Positions 42,164 to 50,576 of a stretch of 64,000 bases of DNA are shown one piece after another (the stretch's first letter is position 1; each line of letters begins with the position of its first letter). Source of the stretch: CAZOIA01 sp964579675 (GTDB taxonomy: Bacteria; Planctomycetota; Phycisphaerae; UBA1845; PWPN01); contig CAZOIA010000003.1 of assembly GCA_964579675.1 (NCBI GenBank), forward strand, positions 1-64,000, in the 5' to 3' direction. The notes below the pieces were generated by a model, which saw only the letters and a program-made list of their open reading frames with translations, searched no databases and was not told the DNA's origin. The position numbers and the translations under genes are program-made.

Positions 42164-44302
42164 TCATTCGGGCCTGGTCGCGCCGGGCTGGCTCGCCAAC
42201 GCGGCATTCAGGCCACTGCGGGCCATTGCGTGGTCCGGATCGATCGCCAGTGCGGCGCGGTATGCACGGGACGCTTCTTCGACCCGGCCCCGATGCCTCA
42301 ACAGGTCACCCAGCTTGCAGTGCACCTCGGCGGAGTCCGGCTTGAATTGGAGCGTTTTTTCGAGGTGAGTGATGGCCTCATCGACCCGGTCCTGTACGGC
42401 CAGGGCCCGGGCTAGGTTGAAATGGGCCTCGGGGGAATCGGGCTTGAGCTCGAGCGTCTTGGTGAAGTGAAGGATGGCCCCGGGGAATTGCCGTTTTGCC
42501 GCCAGGGCGCAGCCCAGGTTGAAGTGGACCTCGGGCGAGTCGGGCCTGAGCCGCAGGGACGCCTTGAAATGCGTGATGGCCCTATCGAGTTTCCCCCGGG
42601 CGGCCAGGGCAAGCCCCAGGTTGAAGTGCGCTTCGGGGGAGTGGGGCATGGAATGCAGCGATGCCTCGAAGTGGGCGGCGGCCTTGTCAAACTCGCCCCG
42701 GGCGGCCAGGACGATGCCCAGGTTGTTGTGCGCCTCGGTGGAGTCGGGCCTGAGCTGCAGCGCTTTTTCGAAATGAGTGACGGCCTCATCGAGCTGGCGC
42801 TTTTCGGTGAGGGCCAGGCCCAGGTTGATGTGTGCCTTGGCTGAGTCGGGGTCGAGCCGGATCGCCTCCCGGCAGTGTTCGACGGCCTCCTCGATTCGAC
42901 CGTGTTCGAGCAGGTCGTAGCCGAGCAGGTTATGGGCCCAGGAGGTCTTCGGAGCGATGGCCAGGATGTGCCGGCAGAAGCTGCCGGTATCCTGCCAGTG
43001 GGCCAGATAGCGATGGGTCGCCCGGGCCTGCGCCGCGGCCAGGATCACCACGAGCAACAAGGCGGCCGTTTCGCGGACGGGGGGGCAGGGCCTGAGAGAC
43101 GGGTGACTCCAGAACCAGTGGAGGCCCCACGCCAGGATCAGCAGCAGCCCGATCGAAGGCAGATACGCGTACTTGTCGGCCGCGACCCCAAACGCATATC
43201 CGACGTTCATCAGGGTCGGCGAGAGGGCGACGAAGAAAAAGAGCCAACCTGTCAGCAAGGCCCGCGTCCAGCGCAAGGAAACGAGCAGGGCCGGGACGAG
43301 CAACCCGATCGCGATGACGCCGGCCAGCACCATCGGGTGTGACAAGGAAATCGGCTCCGGGAACGGATAGACCGACGACAGGGGCGTTGGCCAAATCATC
43401 TTGAGCGGGTAGAAGACGACGTTGTGGCACGCGATCAGGGCGGTTTGCGCAAAGGACAGTTCCTGGTAGTCCGTGAGCTGCATGTGCCCCTGCGAGATGA
43501 CGGTGACGACGACGAACACGCCGGCGATTGCCAGCAGCGGCACCTTCTCAAGGATGGCACGTCGATCCAGCCGCCGCAGGGGCCAGTAGTCGAGCAGCAG
43601 CACCAGGGCCGGCATCGGGGTGACCGTGGGCTTGGACATGAGGGCGAGGATGAACGTCACCAGGCAGGCGGCATACAACTTCCAGCTTGTCCGGCGGCCC
43701 AGGGCGTAGGTCACGTACAGGGTCAGGCATCCCAGCCCGAAGAAGGTTGCCAGCGTGGTCTTGCGCTCCCCGAGCCAGGCGATCGTCTCCACGGTCATGG
43801 GGTGGGTCCCAAAGACCAGGCCAATGAGGGCGGCGACCCACGGCTCACCGAACAGCAGGTACATGAGCACAACCACCAGAGCGGTGTTGGCGACGTGCAG
43901 GGCAAGGCTGGTCCGGTGGTAGGGCCTGAGGTAATCGGGCCGACCGCCCATGGCGGAATCCAGCATCAGGGAGATCATGGCCAGGGGTTGATAGTAGCCG
44001 CGGACGGTTGAGGGATTCGTGACCTCGCTGAGGAAGCGGCCCGTATTGGCCCACGAGGGATTCTGGACGCGGTGGTTCTGGGTGACGTAGTCGCCGTCGT
44101 TCATCGACAGGGCGCGGGCGGTGAGGACGGGTCGATGGGTCAGGTAAACGGCAGCGGTGACGAGGACCAGTAAGACGCCCAACAGAGCGGTGGGCGGGCG
44201 AGGTGGTGTGGGCGGCGGGCGGCCGTTCGGCGCGGGCGGTGCCTTCGAATCTGATGTTGTTGTCTTTGGAGGGGCGGCGCGTCTTCGTCGGGCCCGGCTC
44301 AT
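42164..44302 (-). CDS. polytopic membrane protein with C-terminal TPR array (TMTC-like)
   Basis: A 712-residue protein. A Pro/Arg-rich start (1-38) precedes about 9-11 membrane helices (about 40-430), including a loop with FGTHPMTVETIAWLGERKTT. This resembles the GT-C-like TMTC family (DUF1736), which in animals has O-mannosyltransferase activity. From about residue 450 come seven 34-residue TPRs (for example AHINLGLALTEKRQLDEAVT, EAHNNLGIVLAARGEFDKAA, EVHFNLGCALAAKRQFPGAI), nearly identical at the DNA level over 102-base units (42190-42950). The ATG at 44302 is preferred to TTG 44311. Catalysis is not proven by visible residues. Confidence 0.75.
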   Translation of the reverse strand: MSRARRRRAAPPKTTTSDSKAPPAPNGRPPPTPPRPPTALLGVLLVLVTAAVYLTHRPVLTARALSMNDGDYVTQNHRVQNPSWANTGRFLSEVTNPSTVRGYYQPLAMISLMLDSAMGGRPDYLRPYHRTSLALHVANTALVVVLMYLLFGEPWVAALIGLVFGTHPMTVETIAWLGERKTTLATFFGLGCLTLYVTYALGRRTSWKLYAACLVTFILALMSKPTVTPMPALVLLLDYWPLRRLDRRAILEKVPLLAIAGVFVVVTVISQGHMQLTDYQELSFAQTALIACHNVVFYPLKMIWPTPLSSVYPFPEPISLSHPMVLAGVIAIGLLVPALLVSLRWTRALLTGWLFFFVALSPTLMNVGYAFGVAADKYAYLPSIGLLLILAWGLHWFWSHPSLRPCPPVRETAALLLVVILAAAQARATHRYLAHWQDTGSFCRHILAIAPKTSWAHNLLGYDLLEHGRIEEAVEHCREAIRLDPDSAKAHINLGLALTEKRQLDEAVTHFEKALQLRPDSTEAHNNLGIVLAARGEFDKAAAHFEASLHSMPHSPEAHFNLGLALAARGKLDRAITHFKASLRLRPDSPEVHFNLGCALAAKRQFPGAILHFTKTLELKPDSPEAHFNLARALAVQDRVDEAITHLEKTLQFKPDSAEVHCKLGDLLRHRGRVEEASRAYRAALAIDPDHAMARSGLNAALASQPGATRPE

Positions 44303-44375
44303 GCACAACAAGCTAACGGAGAATGCCCGGGCCGCCTATCCCGGGTTGTTCGCGACCGGAGAATGACTTTGCGCC

Positions 44376-47300
44376 TCAGTCCGCACAGTCCGGGTCCCCC
44401 GGCACGTCCGGCCCACTGATGCAGCGCTGGAAGAGGCCGAAGTCGGATTGATCAACGTCATCGTCTTCATCCAGCTTTGCATCCCCGCAATTGAGATCGT
44501 TCTGAGGAATCGCCGGTCCTGAACCGCACGCCTCGAATACCGGGAGGTCATCGGCGTCCACGTCGCAATCGTCGTCGAAGTCGCCGGGGATATCGGCGGG
44601 GGCCGGCGTCTGAAACTCGCAGACTCCCATGTCCGCCACGCAGCCCCGGACGCGCGGGTTGCCGTCGAGGTCAAACGGGGTCGGCTCGTTCGTATCGCCG
44701 TCACCATCGAGGTCGCACGTGTCCTGGGGCAGCATTGAGTTACGCCCCGCGTTGACACAGGGCGACGCGCCGCCGAGGTGATCGTCATGAATCGCATAAC
44801 TCGCCCCGCTGGCCACCCATGAGGCGCCGGCGTCAACCGTCTCCGAATCGGCCAGGATCGTGATGGTGCTTGCGGTGTTGGCGACGATCAGGAACTGGAG
44901 CGACCGGGTTGTATCGGGGTTTACCCGCTTGTCCACCAGTTCGCCCTGGGCCCACGCCGCTGCGTCATCGGTGAAGGTGACTTCATAGGTGGCGGGGTCG
45001 TAGGCACCGTCACTGGTCCACGAGCCGGTCGATCCGTCCGCGAACAGCGGGTCGGCGTCGATGTTGCCGACGCCCGGCCAACCGCCCTGCACGTCACTGT
45101 AGCTAAGTTCCGGCGAGGCCGACGCCGCGTAGACCTGATCCGGCGAATTGTCCCACAGGATGCCGTTCGTGAACGCCGGGCTGGCGTCCTCGCAGTGGAT
45201 CCCGCCGCCGGAGCCGGCTGAGTTCCCGCTGGTCGTGCAGTTCGTGAAGGTCGGACTGCCGTTGTAGCACCGTATCCCGCCGCCGGTGGTGGCGGCGGCG
45301 TTGCCGGTGATCGCGCAGTTCGTGATCGCCGGGCTGTTGGTGCTGCAGTAAATTCCGCCGCCGGAGCCGTCGGTGGAGTTCCCGGTGATGCGGCAGTTGG
45401 TGATGGTCGGGCTGTGCAGGTAGCAGTAGATCCCGCCGGCCCCCCGGGCGAAGTTCCCGCTTATGCGGCAGTTGGTGACGGTCGCGGTGCTGCGGTTGCA
45501 GTAGATCCCGCCGGCGGTGTTGCCCCGGTTCCCGCTGATCGTGCAGTTGGTGATAAGGGGGCTGCTTTCGTAACAGCGGACCCCTCCGCCGCTGACGGCT
45601 ACGTTCCCGCGGAAGGAGCAGTCCGTGATGGTCGGGTTGCTGTCGTTCCAGCAGGAAATCCCGCCGCCCCCGCCGCCGACTGAGTTACCGCTGACGCGGC
45701 AATTCATGATGGTGGGGCTGGCGCCGTCGCAGGAGATCCCGCCGCCGAAGTCTGCGGTGCTCCCGGTCAGGTGGCAGTCGGTGATGGTCGGGCTGCTGCC
45801 CTCACAGGAGATCCCGCCGCCGTTGTCGGCGGACCCGTTGGTGATCGTAAAGCCCTCGACCACCGACGCCGGTCCTTCGCCGGAGTGGAAGTGGAATCCC
45901 CGGCCAGCGCCCTGGCAGTCGATGATGGTAGTGGCCGGCCCGCCGGTGCTCCGCACGGTGATGGCCTTGCCGGCGAAGTCCAGATCGCGGTTGTCCGGGC
46001 CGGTGTACGTTCCCGGGCACACGAGGACCTCATCGCGGTCAACCGCAGCGTCGATACCGGCCTGGATGGTGGAATGGTCTCCGCTGCCGTCCCAGCAGAC
46101 GGTGATCGTGTCACCGGGGGTGCAGGGCCGATCGAGCTCGTAGACGTAGGCCGAGCCGGAGTGGTGCCCCCCGTCACTGTCGTACGGTGACCCGACCAGG
46201 GCCAGGCCGCTGCTGATGGAAACCGCCTGGCCGAACTGGTCGCCCCCGGCGGCATCGGAGGGGATGATCTTGACCTTCTCGGTCCAGTTTGTGCCGTCGC
46301 GCTGGAACACATAGGCTGAGCCCGAGTTGCCGCCGGCGTCGTCATCTCCGAAGGCCCCGATGACGGCGCAATCGCCGCTGATGGAGACCGAATGCCCGAA
46401 CAGGTCATCGGCGGCGGCATCGGAGGCGATGAGCTTGGCCTCGGCGATCCAGCTCGTGCCGTTGCGTCTGAACACATAGGCCGATCCCGAGAAGCCTCCC
46501 GCGTCATCGTCCCACGGTGCTCCAACGACGGCGTGGTCGCCACTGATGCAGACGGCCAGCCCGAAGCCGTCGGTTGCAGCGGCATCGGGTGCGGTGAGCT
46601 TGGCCTCTTCGATCCAGCTTGCGCCGTCGCGTCTGAACACGTAGGCTGAGCCCGAATCGAGCGCGTGGTCGTCGTCGCCGTAGGCCCCGATCAGCACGAG
46701 ATCCCCGTCAATGCTGACCGAGTACCCGAAGTAATCGGTGGGGGCGGCATCTGATGCGGTCAACTTGGCGTCCTGGGTCCAACCGGCTCCGCTGCGTTTG
46801 AAAAGGTAGGCCGATCCTGACATGCTGCCGTCGTCGTCGTCCGCGTACGCCCCTATGAGTGCGTTGTCCCCGCTGATGGCGACCGAGTACCCGAAGTAAT
46901 CCTCCGCCGCGGCATCGGGTGCGGTTAGCTTATTGTCTTGGGTCCAGCCGGTTCCATTGCGTTTGAACACGTAGGCCGAGCCGGATTTGTCTCCATCGTC
47001 ATCGTCGTACGGCGCTCCGACGAGGGCGAGGTCCCCGCTGATACCGACCACATGTCCGAAATGGTCACCCGCTGCCCCGTCGGAAGCGGTGAGCTTGGCT
47101 TCGGCGATCCAGTTGATCCCCTCGCGTTTGGACACGTAGGCTGAGCCCGAATTGGCTCCCGCCTCGTCGTCGAAGTGGGCACCGCTGATGGCGTAAGTCC
47201 CACTGATGCAGACGGTTCGCCCGAACTCGTCGCTGGCGGCCGGATCGGAGGCGGTGAGCTTGACCTCGACCGGGCCGGCCACGCAGAGGATGCGGAACCC

Positions 47301-48449
47301 GAACGACGTGTCGGGCAGGTTCACTCTGCCGTACAGGTAACATGAGGAGGTAGCCTGCCGCTGGGGCGTGCTGACCCACGAGCCGCCGTAGATGGCGCGG
47401 TTCTCGGGCGAGACACCGTAATCGTTGCCCCACTCCCAGACGTTGCCACTCATGCCGTAGAACCCGTAGCGGTTGTTCGTGTCATTGGTGGGGAACGTTC
47501 CGCCGTGATCGGTCCCGTCGTAGTAATCCACCGGCGTCGTGCCGTCGTCGTAGGGATCGCCGCTGAGTCGCCAGTTGGCGTCGGCGGGCGTGTTGGTCTC
47601 GCGCCCGAAGGCGTACATCCAGTGATGAGGCATCGCCTGCCAGCCGCCGGCGTTGGTCCTGATGGTATCGGGCGCGTTCGGGTCGTAAGCCGCGGCTTTG
47701 AGCCACTCGTTGAAATCGTCGGGGTAGGGGCGATTGTTGGGGGCCCCCATGCCGGCATCGTCCATCGGGAGCCGATATCCCCGATGACGTCGCACCAGCT
47801 CGGCTCGCTCATCGTCGTTGAGATCCCGGCCGGCGGACACCCGGTCGTTGTGGGCCGGCTCCTTGCCCCACCAGTTTTCCGTGCTGATCGTCACGGAGTG
47901 CCAGTCGCCGATGTCGGGACCTTCGCTGTAGCAGCAGTGCTCCTCGCCGAGCCCTTGATCAACAGTCAGCCAGTTGCAGAACTTCAGCGCCCCCATCCAG
48001 GAGAGGTATCGGGCGGGGTGTCCGTCCAGGCCGGGCTTGACTCCGTACCGGCTGCCGACGGGTTCACCCGGGTCGTAGGTGATGTCGAAATCGGGGCTGG
48101 TGCTGCAAACCCAGGTGAGCCTTTCCAGGGTGCTCAGGCTGGGGTCCATGCAGACGATGCCGCTCGAAGCGAAGTGCATGTTGCTCGATCGGCGGGTGGG
48201 CGAGCCGCTGTTGGCGTCGAGCTCGGCATCATTGAGGAAATCGACCAGTTGCCGGTTGGTGATCTCGTATTTGCCCGCGTGGTAGGTGTAGGCGGGCCCG
48301 CCGGGCTGGCCGCCCCCGGGTACGGGAATCATGTATTCGGCCACGGTGAGCCCGGTGCCGTTGACGTCGGGGTTGAACACGCCCGCCAGTGCCGGTGCCG
48401 CTGACATTGCGCCCAAGGTGAACAGCATGAGAAGGGCAGATCGGCGCAC
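44376..48449 (-). CDS. giant secreted protein: SUMF1 domain, seven-blade FG-GAP propeller, beta-helix, dockerin-like tail
   Basis: A 1357-residue exported protein. The signal (RRSALLMLFTLGAMSAAPALA) starts at GTG 48449, with GGGAGG 7 bases upstream. Residues about 25-390 form an FGE/SUMF1-type domain (YHAGKYEITNRQLVDFLND, MSGNVWEWGNDY, SFGFRILC), but the Cys pair of true formylglycine-generating enzyme is missing. Residues about 393-773 hold exactly seven FG-GAP-like repeats of about 51 residues (KLTASDxAAxDxFG ... GSAYVFxR), enough for one seven-bladed propeller. Residues about 780-1150 form a right-handed beta-helix of about 24-residue coils (GGGISCEGSSPTITDC). The end (about 1283-1357) has acidic DxDxD segments like dockerin. 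It is probably a surface or matrix protein that binds glycans or protein partners. Confidence 0.85.
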   Translation of the reverse strand: MRRSALLMLFTLGAMSAAPALAGVFNPDVNGTGLTVAEYMIPVPGGGQPGGPAYTYHAGKYEITNRQLVDFLNDAELDANSGSPTRRSSNMHFASSGIVCMDPSLSTLERLTWVCSTSPDFDITYDPGEPVGSRYGVKPGLDGHPARYLSWMGALKFCNWLTVDQGLGEEHCCYSEGPDIGDWHSVTISTENWWGKEPAHNDRVSAGRDLNDDERAELVRRHRGYRLPMDDAGMGAPNNRPYPDDFNEWLKAAAYDPNAPDTIRTNAGGWQAMPHHWMYAFGRETNTPADANWRLSGDPYDDGTTPVDYYDGTDHGGTFPTNDTNNRYGFYGMSGNVWEWGNDYGVSPENRAIYGGSWVSTPQRQATSSCYLYGRVNLPDTSFGFRILCVAGPVEVKLTASDPAASDEFGRTVCISGTYAISGAHFDDEAGANSGSAYVSKREGINWIAEAKLTASDGAAGDHFGHVVGISGDLALVGAPYDDDDGDKSGSAYVFKRNGTGWTQDNKLTAPDAAAEDYFGYSVAISGDNALIGAYADDDDGSMSGSAYLFKRSGAGWTQDAKLTASDAAPTDYFGYSVSIDGDLVLIGAYGDDDHALDSGSAYVFRRDGASWIEEAKLTAPDAAATDGFGLAVCISGDHAVVGAPWDDDAGGFSGSAYVFRRNGTSWIAEAKLIASDAAADDLFGHSVSISGDCAVIGAFGDDDAGGNSGSAYVFQRDGTNWTEKVKIIPSDAAGGDQFGQAVSISSGLALVGSPYDSDGGHHSGSAYVYELDRPCTPGDTITVCWDGSGDHSTIQAGIDAAVDRDEVLVCPGTYTGPDNRDLDFAGKAITVRSTGGPATTIIDCQGAGRGFHFHSGEGPASVVEGFTITNGSADNGGGISCEGSSPTITDCHLTGSTADFGGGISCDGASPTIMNCRVSGNSVGGGGGGISCWNDSNPTITDCSFRGNVAVSGGGVRCYESSPLITNCTISGNRGNTAGGIYCNRSTATVTNCRISGNFARGAGGIYCYLHSPTITNCRITGNSTDGSGGGIYCSTNSPAITNCAITGNAAATTGGGIRCYNGSPTFTNCTTSGNSAGSGGGIHCEDASPAFTNGILWDNSPDQVYAASASPELSYSDVQGGWPGVGNIDADPLFADGSTGSWTSDGAYDPATYEVTFTDDAAAWAQGELVDKRVNPDTTRSLQFLIVANTASTITILADSETVDAGASWVASGASYAIHDDHLGGASPCVNAGRNSMLPQDTCDLDGDGDTNEPTPFDLDGNPRVRGCVADMGVCEFQTPAPADIPGDFDDDCDVDADDLPVFEACGSGPAIPQNDLNCGDAKLDEDDDVDQSDFGLFQRCISGPDVPGDPDCAD
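45170..45860 (-). repeat. 72-base coding repeats (beta-helix coils)
   Basis: About nine units of roughly 72 bases encode coils with the pattern GGGIxCxxxSPTxTNCxxxGN. The Cys at the fixed coil position suggests a ladder of stacked Cys residues along one face. Confidence 0.75.
46130..47265 (-). repeat. seven 153-base coding repeats (FG-GAP blades)
   Basis: Seven units of about 153 bases are similar enough to see by eye; each encodes one FG-GAP-like blade with a DDDDG-type calcium loop (for example GAPYDDDDGDKSGSAYVF). Confidence 0.8.
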
Positions 48450-48483
48450 ACTTCCACCTCCCAATGGCAATAAACGCCGATCA

Positions 48484-48489
48484 ATTATA
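48484..48489 (-). promoter_or_regulatory. -10 element for the giant secreted protein
   Basis: On the minus strand a perfect TATAAT lies 34 bases before the GTG at 48449; the -35 (TGGGAA, 17-base spacer) is a 3 of 6 match. Confidence 0.45.
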
Positions 48490-48612
48490 GCATTCAGCGG
48501 CCAGCGTTCCCAGGGCCGTTTCGCAGACCCTATAACCAGAGTCACTGCGACAAGGGATGAACGAGAAGGACAGTGCCCCATCCAAGCCCGGATTCCCCAA
48601 ACGGCAAACCCC

Positions 48613-48627
48613 AAGGCGGGCCGCCTT
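48613..48627. terminator. hairpin downstream of pckG
   Basis: AAGGCGGGCCGCCTT is a near-perfect palindrome about 80 bases after the pckG stop on the minus strand. It is followed by TTT on the plus strand but by GGGGTTT on the minus strand, so as a pckG terminator it is weak. Confidence 0.3.
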
Positions 48628-48703
48628 TTCATGGTCCGCGGCCAAAGAGGAACCTTGTGGAAGAACATGCGCGCAAAGTGCGCTCACGTCTCGCCGCAAG
48701 GTT

Positions 48704-50488
48704 TTATTGTCCTGTCAATCGACGGCGGAGCGAGTTGAGTTCGTCATTGAGGGCGTGGGGGAGACGGTCCTCGAACCTCTTGAAGAACTCGGCGATGCTA
48801 TCGGCCTCCTTGAGCCAGTCGTCGCTGTCCACGCGCAACAGCTCCTCCACCACTTCCGGTGGCAGGTCCAATCCCGTCAGGTCGAGGCTTTCGATAGTGG
48901 GGACATATCCGATGGGGGTGGCGTCAGCATCGGCTTCGCCTTCGCCCCGGCACCGGTCGAGGATCCATTCCAGCACGCGGAGGTTCTCGCCGTACCCCGG
49001 CCAGAGGAACTCGCCGTCCTCGTCGGTGCGGAACCAGTTGACGTGGAAGATCTTGGGGGGCCTGGTCATCTGCGAGCCCATCTGGAGCCAGTGGCGGAAG
49101 TAGTCGGCCATGTTGTAGCCGCAGAACGGCAGCATCGCCATCGGGTCGCGGCGGACCTCGCCGAGCTTGCCGTACTGGGCGGCCGTCCGCTCTGAGGCCA
49201 TCGTTGCACCCATGAACACACCGTGCTGCCAACTGTACGCCTGATAGACCAGGGGGGCCAGGTGGGCACGCCGGCCGCCGAAGATGACCGCCGATATCGG
49301 CACGCCGTGGTGGTGCTCGATCCTGAAGCTGTGTGACGGACACTGGGCGACCGGGGCGGTGAACCGGGCATTGGGATGGGCACCGGGAACCGGTTTGCCG
49401 TTCTCGTCTACCAGGTCCGGGGTCCAGGGCTCGCCTTTCCAGTCGGTCCCCCTGGCCGGGGCATCTCCGTCACCCCCTTCCCACCAGACCGTCTTGCCCT
49501 CGCGAAGCAGCACGTTGGTGAAGATGGTGTTGCGGCGGATGGTGGCGATGGCGTTGGCGTTGGTTTTGGAGTTGGTGCCGGGCGCGACGCCGAAGAACCC
49601 CGTCTCGGGATTGACCCCCCACAGCGCGCCGTCGGTATCGATCCGCATCCAGGAGATGTCATCGCCAACGGTCCAGATTCGATATCCCTTTCGGGTCATG
49701 CCTTCCGGGGGCACGAGCATCGCGAGGTTGGTCTTGCCGCACGCGCTGGGAAAGGCCGCGGCCAGGTATTCGATGAGGCCTGAGGGATGCTCGACGCCCA
49801 GGATCAGCATGTGCTCGGCCAGCCAGCCTTCCTGCTGAGCCTGCCAACTGGCGATTCGCAGGGCCATGCACTTCTTGCTCAAGAGCACGTTACCCCCGTA
49901 CCCGGACCCGACGCTCCAGATCGTGTTGTCCTCGGGAAAGTGCAGGATGAGCCGGCGCTTGAGATCCCGCTCGGCTTTGCCGTGCAGGCACCGGGTGAAC
50001 TCGCCGTCGGTGCCGAGCTTATCCAGCACCGCTTTTCCGCACCGCACCATGATCAGCATGTTCAGGACGACGTAGATGCTGTCGGTCAGCTCGACGCCGA
50101 TCTTGGAGAACAGCGACCCGATCGGCCCCAGCGAGAAGGGGATGACGTACATGGTTCGGCCCTTCATGGAGCCTTTGAAGATCTCACCGGCCCGGCGGTA
50201 GCCCTCCTGCGGGCTCATCCAGTTGTTGGTCGGGCCCGCGTCCTGCTTCTTCGAGGTGCAGATGTGCGTGAGGTTCTCGGTGCGGGCGACGTCATTGCGG
50301 GCGGTGCGATGATAGACGCACCCGGGCAGCTTCTTCTGGTTGAGTTCGATGAGTTCCCCGGTCGAGATCGCCTCGGCCTGGAGGTTGTCGCGCTGCTCGC
50401 GGCTGCCATCGATCCAGACGATGTGGTCCGGCTCACACAAGGCTGCCATCTCCTGGATCCAGTCGAGAAGCTTCTTGTGGTTCGTCAT
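48704..50488 (-). CDS. pckG: GTP-dependent phosphoenolpyruvate carboxykinase
   Basis: A 594-residue enzyme that interconverts oxaloacetate and phosphoenolpyruvate with GTP/GDP. The kinase P-loop is FPSACGKTNLAML with the reactive Cys of the GTP class. Other family regions are DIYVVLNML-like DSIYVVLNMLIMV, RTMYVIPFSLGPIGS, GVEHPSGLIEYLAAAFPSAC, WMRIDTDGALWGVNPETGFF and GVPISAVIFGGRRA. Length and motifs are complete. It supports gluconeogenesis or anaplerosis. A ribosome-binding site (AAGGGA) and a promoter lie upstream. Confidence 0.96.
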   Translation of the reverse strand: MTNHKKLLDWIQEMAALCEPDHIVWIDGSREQRDNLQAEAISTGELIELNQKKLPGCVYHRTARNDVARTENLTHICTSKKQDAGPTNNWMSPQEGYRRAGEIFKGSMKGRTMYVIPFSLGPIGSLFSKIGVELTDSIYVVLNMLIMVRCGKAVLDKLGTDGEFTRCLHGKAERDLKRRLILHFPEDNTIWSVGSGYGGNVLLSKKCMALRIASWQAQQEGWLAEHMLILGVEHPSGLIEYLAAAFPSACGKTNLAMLVPPEGMTRKGYRIWTVGDDISWMRIDTDGALWGVNPETGFFGVAPGTNSKTNANAIATIRRNTIFTNVLLREGKTVWWEGGDGDAPARGTDWKGEPWTPDLVDENGKPVPGAHPNARFTAPVAQCPSHSFRIEHHHGVPISAVIFGGRRAHLAPLVYQAYSWQHGVFMGATMASERTAAQYGKLGEVRRDPMAMLPFCGYNMADYFRHWLQMGSQMTRPPKIFHVNWFRTDEDGEFLWPGYGENLRVLEWILDRCRGEGEADADATPIGYVPTIESLDLTGLDLPPEVVEELLRVDSDDWLKEADSIAEFFKRFEDRLPHALNDELNSLRRRLTGQ

Positions 50489-50525
50489 GACGGTCCCTTC
50501 TTTTTCCAGAGCGTCGGGGGAGCAT

Positions 50526-50552
50526 CTTATATGGTGAAGGCTAATCGGGCAA
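50526..50552 (-). promoter_or_regulatory. promoter for pckG
   Basis: On the minus strand TTGCCC (50552-50547) and TATAAG (50531-50526) are 15 bases apart, giving a leader of about 30 bases that contains the ribosome-binding site. The short spacer makes it a moderate match. Confidence 0.4.
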
Positions 50553-50576
50553 CCAGACGGGGCGGATGAGCGGAGG

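Noticed and set aside
48450..48668. 73-residue N-terminal extension of the giant secreted protein
   Set aside because: It would cover the promoter, and a classical signal peptide with ribosome-binding site begins at GTG 48449.
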